A stretch of 14,243 nucleotides of DNA from Halovenus sp. (GTDB taxonomy: Archaea; Halobacteriota; Halobacteria; Halobacteriales; Haloarculaceae). Position 1 is the first letter of the stretch. Each line of letters starts with the position of its first letter. Shown here piece by piece: positions 1 through 6,652 of this stretch. The notes under the pieces are model-generated. The model saw only the letters and a list, made by a program, of their open reading frames with translations. It was not told where the DNA came from and made no database searches. Where the stretch lies: the NCBI GenBank assembly GCA_028274925.1, contig JAQCNR010000114.1:1-14243 (forward strand), given 5' to 3'. The position numbers were made by a program, and so were the translations under genes.

Positions 1-559
1 CGACTTCGTCGTCCTGCCGTGGCTGAATGCCCTCTCGGCCCGGGACCGTCTCGAAGTCGCGGTACTCGCTGATTTCTTCGAGGATGGTCTTGGCGGTGCC
101 GCTCGGCGCGTCGCGTTTGCCGTTGTGGTGAGTTTCCATCACCTCGACATCGTAGTCCTCCAGCGCGTCGAGGGCGGGGCCGAGCGTTCTGAGTAGAGCG
201 TGGACGCCGCGGGCGAAATTCGTCGCCTTCAGCAGCGGGACTGCCTCGCTGGTTTCATCAAGCACGGCAAAGCTGTCGTCATCGAAGCCAGTCGTCCCAA
301 CAACGAGTCCAACGCCCGCTTCGGCACAGGCCGTTGCGAGGTCAAGCGTCGCTTCCGGGACGGTAAAGTCTATTAAGACATCGGGGTCGTGTTCAGCGAC
401 CGCCTCGGCTGTCTCGCTGGGGTCGTAGACCGGCAGATCCAGATTGGTGTCGTTCACGTCGATACCAAAGGTCACCGTCAGGTCGTCGCGGTCGCGTGCG
501 GTTTCATAAATCGTCTCGCCCATCCGCCCGGCGATACCGTTGATCCCGACCGTCGTCAT
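1..559 (-). CDS. dapB: 4-hydroxy-tetrahydrodipicolinate reductase, C-terminus cut by window edge
   Basis: DapB reduces 4-hydroxy-tetrahydrodipicolinate with NAD(P)H in the diaminopimelate/lysine pathway, in the cytoplasm. The 186 residues present begin with a Rossmann nucleotide-binding motif, GINGIAGRMG (residues 5-14, Gly8/Gly11/Gly14). VVGTTGF lies at 86-92. The family signature HHNGKRDAPSGTAK spans 144-157, with the paired catalytic histidines 144/145 and the substrate lysine 148. Family members are usually about 250-270 residues, so roughly the last quarter lies left of the window. The ATG at 559-557 overlaps the dapA TGA as ATGA, and GGGGTGA (569-563) lies three bases ahead of it, in register with the anti-SD sequence of 16S rRNA. 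Translation is therefore probably coupled to dapA. Family assignment is secure; only the missing end limits certainty. Confidence 0.95.
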   Translation of the reverse strand, partial: MTTVGINGIAGRMGETIYETARDRDDLTVTFGIDVNDTNLDLPVYDPSETAEAVAEHDPDVLIDFTVPEATLDLATACAEAGVGLVVGTTGFDDDSFAVLDETSEAVPLLKATNFARGVHALLRTLGPALDALEDYDVEVMETHHNGKRDAPSGTAKTILEEISEYRDFETVPGREGIQPRQDDEV

Positions 560-1482
560 TGCTCACCCCGCGGTTCGACCGGATTGGCCTCGTACTCGGC
601 GAGCAGCGATTCGAGTCGGTCGCGGTTCGCCGGCGTAATCTCGGTCAGCGGCGGCCGGACCGTGCCGGAACTGTAGCCGCGAATATCCATGGCGGCTTTG
701 ACCGGAATCGGGTTGGTCTCCCAGAACAGCGCGCGGAACAGCGGTCCGAGGTCGTGATTGCGCTCGCGTGCGTGCTCGAAGTCACCATCGAGTGCCGCCC
801 AGACGAGGTCGCTCATTCGCTCGGGTTCGATGTTTGCGGTGACGCTGATACAGCCGGTGCCGCCAACCGAGAGGATTGGCAGCGTCTCGCCGTCGTTGCC
901 CGAGAGCAGGTCGAACTCCTCGTCGCGAGTTTTCTCGACGATTTCGCTGACCTGATTCAGGTCGCCGCCGGCGGCTTTGAACCCCTGAATGTTCGGGTGA
1001 GCAGCGAGGTCGGCAACTGTGTCTGGTTCGATATTCTGGCCAGTTCGGGAGGGGACGTTGTAGACAATCTGTGGGAGGTCGACAGCGTCGGCAATCGTCT
1101 CGTAATGCTCGATAAAGCCACGCTGTTCGGGTTTGTTGTAGTACGGCGAGATGAGCAACAGGGCGTCCGCGCCGGCGTCGGCCGCGCGTCGTGACAGTTC
1201 CAGCGCTTCCTGCGTGTTGTTCGAGCCACTGCCGCCGATGACTGGGATGTCAACTGCGTCGACGACAGCCTCGATAACTTCGATGTGTTCGTCGTGGCTA
1301 ACCGTCGCGGATTCGCCGGTCGAGCCCATTGGAACGAGGCCGTCGACGCCGCTGGTTTCGAGTCGCTGGGCGTCTGTGCGGAGTGTTTCGAAGTCGATAC
1401 TGCCGTCGTCGTGGAATGGCGTACACATCGCCGGATAGACGCCGGCGAAGGTGTCTGCCCCCGTGGGTAGTGAACGTGTCAT
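556..1482 (-). CDS. dapA: 4-hydroxy-tetrahydrodipicolinate synthase (DapA)
   Basis: DapA condenses pyruvate with aspartate semialdehyde, the entry step to diaminopimelate and lysine. The 308-residue length fits this TIM-barrel class I aldolase family. Visible motifs are YPAMCTPF near the N-terminus, GSTGES (53-58; the usual GTTGES pyruvate-binding loop), SPYYNKP (112-118), YNVPSRTG (141-148; catalytic Tyr141 and Arg146) and GFKAAGGD (167-174), where Lys169 would form the Schiff base. The N-acetylneuraminate lyase and KDG aldolase relatives share the fold, but the adjacent dapB and the YNVPSRTG motif favour DapA. The ATG at 1482 was chosen because the conserved barrel start follows about 14 residues later and no in-frame ATG lies nearer it. 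No clear SD precedes it, so the message may be leaderless or short-leadered. The gene ends in a 4-bp overlap with dapB, so the two form an operon. Confidence 0.95.
   Translation of the reverse strand: MTRSLPTGADTFAGVYPAMCTPFHDDGSIDFETLRTDAQRLETSGVDGLVPMGSTGESATVSHDEHIEVIEAVVDAVDIPVIGGSGSNNTQEALELSRRAADAGADALLLISPYYNKPEQRGFIEHYETIADAVDLPQIVYNVPSRTGQNIEPDTVADLAAHPNIQGFKAAGGDLNQVSEIVEKTRDEEFDLLSGNDGETLPILSVGGTGCISVTANIEPERMSDLVWAALDGDFEHARERNHDLGPLFRALFWETNPIPVKAAMDIRGYSSGTVRPPLTEITPANRDRLESLLAEYEANPVEPRGEQ
563..569 (-). promoter_or_regulatory. Shine-Dalgarno site of dapB inside the end of dapA
   Basis: On the minus strand the sequence reads GGGGTGA then GCA then the dapB ATG. GGTGA pairs with the archaeal 16S 3' end (AUCACCUCC) in a register equivalent to GGAGG about 7-8 bases before the start. 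Together with the ATGA overlap it supports the chosen dapB start. Confidence 0.6.
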
Positions 1483-1712
1483 TGGTAGCTGTGATTGGTC
1501 GCTGTTCGTCTTGAACTATCCTGTATTCGTCGGTTTCTCGGCCGCAGTGACCCGGGACGGAGACGCCACCTCCGCCGCGAGTCGACTCACCACAGGCGCT
1601 TACCGCGAGAAAAGGCCACACCAGCCGCTCGCTGACTAGTGCCTACTGCGGCAGTGGTGTGTCGCATATACGAATGTGTGCGAACCGAGAAGTTATGTGT
1701 TTTGATTAGCGC

Positions 1713-2162
1713 TCAGAAGAGTCCGAGGTTTACCGCGTACGGCCATTCGAGAAAGCCGAGAATGACGAAGGCCAGCGCGCCGCCGGCCAGTCCGACATTC
1801 TTGAGGAACTGAATCATCTCGTCTTGCTGGTCGTCACCCTCGACAGCCCAGAAGTCGTGCATTGTCACTGCGGCGACGACGAGGAAGCCAGCGAGCGCGA
1901 GGCCAGCAACGACCGGTGCGACGCCGGCAACGATGCCGAGCCCGCCAGCGACAAGCACCAGTCCCGAGGCAATGACCGAGAGTTTCGGCGCGGGCAGTCC
2001 TTTGAACGAGGCGTACTGACTCATCTGGTCGAGTTGCATGAAGTGGTTCAGTCCCATGAAGGCGAGAATCACGCCGAAGAGGACGCGCGCAACGAGAAAC
2101 AGCTCGTCACCGCCTGCCTGTTCTGCGAGCTGCAACGGAATCGGGTCGATTTGGAGTATCAT
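1713..2162 (-). CDS. DoxX family membrane protein
   Basis: A 149-residue integral membrane protein with four predicted helices (about 21-41, 61-80, 82-101 and 121-138). The segment MHDFWAVEGD (101-110), followed by FLKNVGLAGG (119-128), is the conserved core of the DoxX family. So is the RVLFGVILAFMGLNHF stretch in helix 1. Family members are named after the small subunit of a thiosulfate:quinone oxidoreductase, but most archaeal homologues have no tested role; redox or stress functions are proposed for some bacterial ones. The specific job here is unknown. The ATG at 2162 is preceded by a TATA-like stretch about 25 bp upstream, which suggests a leaderless transcript. It lies 230 bp upstream of dapA on the same strand. 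That gap is too long for a confident operon and I see nothing in it except short imperfect dyads. Confidence 0.88.
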   Translation of the reverse strand: MILQIDPIPLQLAEQAGGDELFLVARVLFGVILAFMGLNHFMQLDQMSQYASFKGLPAPKLSVIASGLVLVAGGLGIVAGVAPVVAGLALAGFLVVAAVTMHDFWAVEGDDQQDEMIQFLKNVGLAGGALAFVILGFLEWPYAVNLGLF

Positions 2163-2179
2163 TATGCAACCTACTGTAG

Positions 2180-2200
2180 CAGATATACCGATATATACGT
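2180..2200 (-). promoter_or_regulatory. Promoter (TATA region) of doxX
   Basis: The stretch at 2183-2198 reads ATATACCGATATATAC on the plus strand and stays TATA-rich on the minus strand. Its centre lies about 25-28 bp ahead of the doxX ATG, the spacing expected between an archaeal TATA box and a leaderless start. Inferred from position and composition only. Confidence 0.5.
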
Positions 2201-2223
2201 TTGCTAACAGTAACCTCAGTATC

Positions 2224-2237
2224 TAACACCGGTGTTA
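2224..2237. promoter_or_regulatory. Perfect 14-bp palindrome in the divergent doxX/DUF4112 control region
   Basis: TAACACCGGTGTTA reads the same on both strands. It lies just upstream of the doxX promoter and about 100 bp before the DUF4112 start, where a dimeric regulator would be expected to bind. The operator role is inferred. Confidence 0.45.
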
Positions 2238-2251
2238 CCGGGATGTCTCCT

Positions 2252-2270
2252 CAAAAATTGACAAAAATTG
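2252..2270. repeat. Direct repeat CAAAAATTG x2, 10-bp period
   Basis: CAAAAATTG occurs at 2252-2260 and again at 2262-2270, so the two copies face the same side of the helix. This AT-rich island in GC-rich DNA lies between divergent genes and could be a tandem protein-binding site. No match to a known site is claimed. Confidence 0.5.
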
Positions 2271-2339
2271 GGATTTTGGGGCACACGTCGAGACGACTTC
2301 CACCACGCAGGCTTTACCTGTCGGACCCAAATCACTTCT

Positions 2340-2798
2340 ATGCCCGCGGACCTTGAGTCTCGCTTCGATGTCGACTACGACGGTGAACTACCGGGAAGCG
2401 TCGACGAGGCGGCTCTCAAGCGGATGGAGACCGTCGCATACGTACTCGACGAGAGTGTACGGGTTCCCGGAATCGGCGTCCGAATTGGTGTCGACCCGAT
2501 TCTGGGAGCAATCCCCGTCGCTGGCGATGTGATGAGTGCCGCCTTCTCCTTGTATATCGTCGTCGAGTCGGCGTATCTTGGAGTCTCCTTCACGACGTTG
2601 CTGGAGATGCTCGCCAACATCACCCTCGACGTGGCAGGTGGCTCCATCCCCTACGCCGGTACTGTAGTCGACGCGCTCTGGAAGGCGAACAAGCGCAACG
2701 TCGAGCTCGCACTCGAGGATCTTGCTGAAGCAGTAGAGACGGACGGCTCCGGCGATGAGACTGGCGGTATCGAAATTCCCGTCGAATCTTACGACTGA
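2340..2798 (+). CDS. DUF4112 domain-containing membrane-associated protein
   Basis: A 152-residue protein whose central part, VDPILGAIPVAGDVMSAAF (51-69), continues into a hydrophobic helix and then GGSIPYAGTVVDALWKANKRN (100-120). This is the characteristic pattern of the DUF4112 family (PF13430): paired GxIPxxGD-type turns followed by membrane-embedded helices. The molecular function of the family is unknown. Two hydrophobic segments (about 58-80 and 82-112) suggest membrane association; the C-terminus is acidic. I chose the ATG at 2340 over an upstream in-frame TTG at 2268. The extra 24 residues are not haloarchaeal-like, and a TATA-like CTTTA (2312-2316) lies about 26 bp before 2340, which fits a leaderless message. 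It is divergent from doxX and followed 87 bp later by a membrane-protein gene that has its own promoter. Confidence 0.85.
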   Translation: MPADLESRFDVDYDGELPGSVDEAALKRMETVAYVLDESVRVPGIGVRIGVDPILGAIPVAGDVMSAAFSLYIVVESAYLGVSFTTLLEMLANITLDVAGGSIPYAGTVVDALWKANKRNVELALEDLAEAVETDGSGDETGGIEIPVESYD

Positions 2799-2852
2799 GT
2801 GAGGTCGCTGAGCGATACGTGCTCGCCAACCCGGTCTGGCTCAACTTCAGCG

Positions 2853-2866
2853 TGATATTTAAATTG
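2853..2866 (+). promoter_or_regulatory. Promoter (TATA box) of the 363-aa membrane protein gene
   Basis: ATATTTAAAT at 2855-2864 is a good haloarchaeal TATA box. It lies 22-31 bp before the ATG at 2886, so the transcript is expected to start at or within a few bases of the start codon. Confidence 0.6.
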
Positions 2867-2885
2867 TGAGCGGGATACGGACGGT

Positions 2886-3977
2886 ATGAGCGATAGTGAG
2901 GAGAGTCGCCCGAGCGACACGATGCAAGAGCGCGTGCCGGAGAGCAGCCGGAAGTTCTGGCTACTGTTGAACGCGAACCGGTGGCTGGTCGCCGCCGGAA
3001 TCTCAGGCGGCGTGTTTCTCGCGCTCGCTATCGTTGGACAGCTCCACCCGACCGGGACGCCAGCGCTGTTCAGCCAGGCCGACCCCATCGAGACGCTGTT
3101 TCAGGGCCTTCTCACGGCCATCATCACGGGTGTCACGCTCGTACTTACGCTCAGCCAGCTCGTGCTTTCCCAGGAACAGGGGCCGGTCGGGGACCAGCGC
3201 GAACGCATGGAGGGAGCGATGGCATTCAGGAAGGACGTCGAGGACGTCATCGAGGAACCCGTTAGTCCCGCCCAGCCCTCGGCGTTTCTCCGGTCACTCG
3301 TGAAACTCACACGGCGACACGCCGAAGCCGTCTCGGACGCTGTCGAAGACATCGACGACGAGCCCCTCAACGACCAGGTGGCCACGTTCACAGAGAATCT
3401 GAAGCGAAACGCCGACGCCGTCCAGAGCAGTCTCAAAGGCTCCCAGTTCGGCGAATTCGACGTCATCTTCTCGGCACTGAATTACAACTACTCGTGGAAG
3501 CTGTACGCAGTCCGCCGCATCCGCGCAGAGAACGAGGACGCCCTCACCGAAGAAGCGCACCACGCGTTCGACGAACTCAGCAACGCGCTCCAGTTGTTCG
3601 GGCCCGCGCGCGAGCACTTCAAGACGCTGTACTTCCAGTGGGCGCTTATCGACCTTTCTCGGACGATGCTGTACGCGTCCATACCCGCACTCCTCACGGC
3701 AGTCGCGGGCATCATCTACCTCGAACCGGCGCTGTTCCCGGGGACCGTCTTCGGCGTGCGCACGCTCGTCATGGTTGTGAGCGCGGGTGTGGCTGTCTCT
3801 TTGCTGCCGTTCGCATTCCTGTTCTCGTATATTCTCCGCATCGTCACCGTGGCGAAGCGCACGCTCTCTATCGGGCCGTTCATTCTCCGTGAAACCGACC
3901 TGTCCCGTGACCTCGACCGGGTCGAAACTGATGAAAAAGATGGGGCGGACGCGGACAGTGGCGACGAAGATGAGTGA
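2886..3977 (+). CDS. Uncharacterised four-helix membrane protein
   Basis: A 363-residue protein that I cannot place in a named family. It has an acidic N-terminal tail (1-25) and two membrane helices (about 33-52 and 73-94). A large charged, helical soluble segment follows (about 95-258, with Glu/Asp/Arg-rich stretches), then two more helices (about 262-280 and 292-316). A basic juxtamembrane motif, ILRIVTVAKRTLSIGPFIL (316-334), precedes an acidic tail ending GADADSGDEDE. The layout of two helices, long cytoplasmic domain, two helices is reminiscent of small channel-like or scaffold proteins, but that is only a shape comparison. The ATG at 2886 sits close behind a TATA box. Its stop (TGATG) overlaps the first ATG of a short paralogue remnant, which shows that the C-terminal module was once tandemly duplicated. 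It is convergent with the next gene. Confidence 0.85.
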   Translation: MSDSEESRPSDTMQERVPESSRKFWLLLNANRWLVAAGISGGVFLALAIVGQLHPTGTPALFSQADPIETLFQGLLTAIITGVTLVLTLSQLVLSQEQGPVGDQRERMEGAMAFRKDVEDVIEEPVSPAQPSAFLRSLVKLTRRHAEAVSDAVEDIDDEPLNDQVATFTENLKRNADAVQSSLKGSQFGEFDVIFSALNYNYSWKLYAVRRIRAENEDALTEEAHHAFDELSNALQLFGPAREHFKTLYFQWALIDLSRTMLYASIPALLTAVAGIIYLEPALFPGTVFGVRTLVMVVSAGVAVSLLPFAFLFSYILRIVTVAKRTLSIGPFILRETDLSRDLDRVETDEKDGADADSGDEDE

Positions 3978-4129
3978 TGCTCATACTGGTGGCCCCGTCG
4001 TCGGTCTCTCACCACTCGTTCTCTCTCTCCTACATCCTCCGAATTGCGACCGTCGCCAAGCAAACGCTCGCAATCGGGCCGTTTGTCCTGGAAGAATCAG
4101 ACGCCGATACCAACAGCAGTGACCGGTAA
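3977..4129 (+). pseudogene. Frameshifted 3' remnant of a paralogue of the preceding membrane protein
   Basis: An open frame from ATG 3977 to TAA 4129 encodes 50 residues. Its SYILRIATVAKQTLAIGPFV closely matches SYILRIVTVAKRTLSIGPFI of the upstream 363-aa protein (residues 314-333), followed by EESD versus RETD. Upstream of the tract CTCTCTCTCC (4021-4030) the similarity moves to another frame, the one with ATG at 3970. There VGLSPLVLSL aligns with VSLLPFAFLF, including the proline. Restoring one CT unit would join the two halves into a continuous VGLSPLVLSLSYILR. So this is the tail of a diverged second copy that has lost its body and suffered a 2-base slip in a dinucleotide run. Expression as a 50-aa peptide by TGATG coupling is possible but not indicated. 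Confidence 0.7.
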
Positions 4130-4140
4130 CTCGTGCTTGG

Positions 4141-5097
4141 TCACATTCGCAACACGTCCCGACTTGGGGAAATAAACGGATGGCTGTAAACGACTTGTGA
4201 GGCGACGCCGAGTCCAGTTCCGAGCCACAGTGTCACGGCGTCTATCGACGGAAGCCACAGGCCAAAGGCACCGCTGTAGATGAACAGCAAACTCCCGAAC
4301 AACGCCACCAGAAACCGTGTGTTGAGTGTCGTCAGAAAGACAAAAGTTGCTGGTGTCGAGGCGGAGACTGGCGTCGCTTCATCTGCAATCCGCTCGATAT
4401 CGAACTGCTGAGAGAGTGTGTTCGGAACAACTTGAGTCAGTGTGTATTCGACACAGGCGCTGGCGAGTTCCTCCGTTGGAATTTGGGCCTGGCTCCCGTC
4501 GGATAGTGGCGCGATGCTCTCGTCACCACGGACAGGAAAAGCCGCCCGAAGCGCGAGATAGGTTTCGAGGCGGTCTGTCGAGAGGTCCGGACCGAACTGG
4601 GCCTGTACCCACGCCCCGATACCGCGGGCAGCTACTGCGCTCCCGACCACAACCCCGCCGACGAGAATCGTGCTACCGACGGAGTGGTCCGCAGCGGTTG
4701 GGGCCACCGAAAGGACCGGAGCGAGCGCCTCGGCGGTGTAGCCAACTGTCCCGATAATTGGCTGGCCCCAGATGAGCAGTGGCACAATGATGGCGGTGTT
4801 GGTTAGCACGAGCGTCCGGTCGACAATTGTTTGCCAGCACGGAGCGAGCTCGGCGTCTTCGTGTGCCTGCTCTTCGATTCTGAGCGCCGTCGACTGGATC
4901 ACGTTGACCAGCAACGCGAGGGAGAGGAGCGTGAATCCGGGGATGACGACCAGTGCGAGCAGCGGATTCGCTGGTCCAATCCATTCGTACTGTCTGATAG
5001 CAACGACTGGGCCGAGAATGACTGCCCCCTGTGCTGCGAGCACTCGCGGATCAGTCAGTCGGTTTGTGAGCACTTCCGTGACCACTGCGCAGGACAT
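4141..5097 (-). CDS. Polytopic membrane protein of unknown function
   Basis: A 318-residue protein from the ATG at 5097; I do not recognise the family. Predicted helices lie at about 17-35, 45-66, 97-118, 141-160, 262-280 and 285-304. A soluble loop of about 100 residues (161-261) contains the acidic stretch TDRLETYLALRAAFPVRGDE. The acidic linker ALRIEEQAHEDAELAP follows helix 2. The frame stays open upstream to a GTG at 5220, which would add 41 residues. I prefer 5097 because the extension has no membrane or domain character and 5097 is the only ATG near the first helix, but the longer form cannot be excluded. It ends 11 bp from the paralogue remnant in convergent orientation and is divergent from the TraB-like gene. 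Confidence 0.75.
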   Translation of the reverse strand: MSCAVVTEVLTNRLTDPRVLAAQGAVILGPVVAIRQYEWIGPANPLLALVVIPGFTLLSLALLVNVIQSTALRIEEQAHEDAELAPCWQTIVDRTLVLTNTAIIVPLLIWGQPIIGTVGYTAEALAPVLSVAPTAADHSVGSTILVGGVVVGSAVAARGIGAWVQAQFGPDLSTDRLETYLALRAAFPVRGDESIAPLSDGSQAQIPTEELASACVEYTLTQVVPNTLSQQFDIERIADEATPVSASTPATFVFLTTLNTRFLVALFGSLLFIYSGAFGLWLPSIDAVTLWLGTGLGVASQVVYSHPFISPSRDVLRM

Positions 5098-5343
5098 CCT
5101 GTGTGGTTTCTCTGAACTGTTCGAGTGTAATGCTAACGCCGTGTGAGTATCCGTCCGGGCTACAAGTGCGGGCAGCCCACTGGGATGGATACCCTCCGGG
5201 GTAGGCTCTGATAATACCACTTCTGTACCCCATCGAGGTACAACCAGCGCGTTAGCAATGCTGTTCGATGGGACCGCCTGTTTCCGGGCGTGGCTGGGTT
5301 CGGAGTTACTCGGACCTGTTCGGCCAGTTTCACGACGAGCAAC

Positions 5344-5353
5344 TCTTATATTT
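5344..5353 (+). promoter_or_regulatory. Promoter (TATA box) of the TraB-like gene
   Basis: TTATATTTT at 5346-5354 lies about 40 bp before the ATG at 5390, which predicts a transcript start near 5373 and a leader of about 17 nt. No strong SD precedes the start codon. Confidence 0.55.
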
Positions 5354-5381
5354 TGGTCTGCATAACTCGGCGTAAGACCAA
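5353..5381. promoter_or_regulatory. 7-bp inverted repeat around the TraB-like gene's transcript start
   Basis: TTGGTCT (5353-5359) and AGACCAA (5375-5381) are exact inverted copies with 15 bp between them. The half-site centres are 22 bp apart, about two helical turns. The first arm abuts the TATA box and the second covers the predicted start, so a bound dimer would block transcription. The operator role is inferred. Confidence 0.4.
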
Positions 5382-5389
5382 CTTACCGC

Positions 5390-6130
5390 ATGAGTAAGTC
5401 GCCTCTCCCAGACCACCCGAATCCACGCATTACAGGTAGGTATCTCCGTCGCGTCTCCACGCAGACGGGAGCGGTGACACTCGTCGGCGTCGCCCATGAC
5501 CACCCCGCGAGCATCCACCGCGTCCGAACCGCGATTCGGGGGTGTGACCCCGATACTGTCGCGCTCGAACTCCCGCCACTTGCACTCACTCGCTTCGAGC
5601 AGTACGCGGCGCGGGACGACCCAGCGGGCGGCGAGATGAGTGCCGCCATTCGGGCCGCGTCGTCGGCGACGCTCGTCGGCATCGACCGCCCGACCTGGGG
5701 GTACTGCCGGCGACTCCTCGACAGACTCGTCCGCGTCCGACCGAACCGACAGACCGTGCGCGAGACGCTTGGCCGGGTCCGCTCACCGCTCAGTCACGCA
5801 CTGCGGTGTCGGGTCTCGGCGGCGCTCCCCGAGGGGATCTCTGTCGAACCTGCGTCGGCGACTCCGACGGACCACGACACCGACGCCAGTGACGACCCGG
5901 CGACACAGGCCGCAGACGAACGCCGGCAGGTCCGGCGGTCCCGGGCTATACTCGACTCGCTTGGCTCGCAACACCGACGCCGTGGCTCACGACTCGAACG
6001 CGAGGCCCGCGAAGCAGAGATGGCCGACCGACTCACGGGCCTCGACGGTACGACCGTTGCCGTTGTCGGTATCTCACATCTTGATCCGCTCGCTGAACGA
6101 CTCCGTGAGGGAGCACCACGAGGGAGGTGA
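5390..6130 (+). CDS. TraB/PrgY-like domain protein, short soluble form
   Basis: A 246-residue protein with the TraB-family pattern. The N-terminal VTLVGVAHDHPASIHRV (29-45) gives the G-x-A-H motif, and PDTVALELPP (54-63) gives the conserved glutamate. GIDRP (97-101) follows. The C-terminal EREAREAEMADRL and VAVVGISHL (223-231) form the second histidine-containing strand. TraB/PrgY proteins were named for shutdown of pheromone signalling in enterococci, and the related TIKI/GumN group suggests a metal-dependent peptidase-like fold. The biochemical role in archaea is not established. Archaeal members I know of usually carry a C-terminal membrane domain; this one has none. Its middle (about 155-175) is an Asp/Thr-rich linker. 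The ATG at 5390 is supported by a promoter about 40 bp upstream. It is divergent from the membrane protein gene. Confidence 0.75.
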   Translation: MSKSPLPDHPNPRITGRYLRRVSTQTGAVTLVGVAHDHPASIHRVRTAIRGCDPDTVALELPPLALTRFEQYAARDDPAGGEMSAAIRAASSATLVGIDRPTWGYCRRLLDRLVRVRPNRQTVRETLGRVRSPLSHALRCRVSAALPEGISVEPASATPTDHDTDASDDPATQAADERRQVRRSRAILDSLGSQHRRRGSRLEREAREAEMADRLTGLDGTTVAVVGISHLDPLAERLREGAPRGR

Positions 6131-6287
6131 CGGAACGGCCGGAGCGGGGTAAGCCCGGCCAACGGTCTGGTACGCACCACGCGCCTGCTCCGCTCTCGCG
6201 TGCCAGCCACGGGCAACCGAGTGTTTTGATGCCGACAGCGACCGGCAGCCGATAATCCGGCGTTATCTCTCCTGGGGTTGTGATTTG

Positions 6288-6300
6288 ATCCCTATAACAA
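6288..6300 (+). promoter_or_regulatory. Promoter (TATA box) of the PRC-barrel-like gene
   Basis: CTATAACA at 6293-6300 lies about 33 bp before the ATG at 6330, which predicts a very short leader. It also argues against the in-frame TTG at 6285, which would lie inside the promoter. Confidence 0.5.
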
Positions 6301-6329
6301 AGCGCTCGCCGGGCGTCTGTCTCGCCGCG

Positions 6330-6569
6330 ATGGACCGAACAACCATAACAGCAGACGACGAGGGCAAACGAGTCGTCAACGCGACGGGCGACGAGATTGG
6401 CGTGATAACCGAAGTCGACGGTGACACAGCCTACGTCGACCCAGACCCGGGACTCGCGGAAACGATCTCCTCGAAACTCGGCTGGAGCGACGCCGACGAC
6501 GACGACTTCGAGCTACACAGCGACCACGTGAGGACGGTGACCAACAAGGAGGTGCGGCTCAAGGAGTAA
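6330..6569 (+). CDS. PRC-barrel-like small acidic protein
   Basis: A 79-residue protein. The pattern DEGKRVVNATGDEIGVITEVDGDTAYVDPDPG (10-41) is the beta-strand core of haloarchaeal PRC-barrel-type proteins: a conserved strand ending in V-x-x-x-G-D-x-I-G, then strand, turn and AYVDPDPGL. The remaining half (SSKLGWSDADDDDFELHSDHV) is also typical of these small archaeal paralogues, which usually close with a T-x-x-E-V/I-R-L tail as here (TNKEVRLKE). PRC barrels are found in photosynthetic reaction centre H subunits and in RimM, where they mediate protein or RNA contacts. The role of the stand-alone haloarchaeal versions is not known. The ATG at 6330 was chosen because it directly precedes the domain and follows the TATA box at the right spacing. 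Confidence 0.8.
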   Translation: MDRTTITADDEGKRVVNATGDEIGVITEVDGDTAYVDPDPGLAETISSKLGWSDADDDDFELHSDHVRTVTNKEVRLKE

Positions 6570-6587
6570 TCGCTCCGGCTCCCCTGT

Positions 6588-6631
6588 GGCTCTCGTGATA
6601 CTACAGAGCGCACGACACGCGAGCCGCTTTT
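6588..6631 (+). terminator. Possible terminator hairpin after the PRC-barrel-like gene
   Basis: GGCTCTCGTG (6588-6597) can pair with CACGCGAGCC (6616-6625), nine of ten positions, and is followed by GCTTTT. This is a plausible 3'-end structure 18 bp after the stop. However, archaeal termination depends mainly on T-runs, and the second arm also belongs to the repeat array. Confidence 0.35.
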
Positions 6632-6652
6632 GCTGAATTGAGTTCCAAAAAG

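Noticed and set aside
1483..1712. Gene or RNA in the gap between doxX and dapA
   Set aside because: Frames here are short and without promoters. Only a weak dyad (ACTGC-G-GCAGT, 1645-1655) is visible, and it is too small to call a site.
2268..2339. N-terminal extension of the DUF4112 protein from a TTG
   Set aside because: The added 24 residues are atypical. The TTG lies within the AT-rich repeat of the control region, and the ATG at 2340 has a TATA-like box at leaderless spacing.
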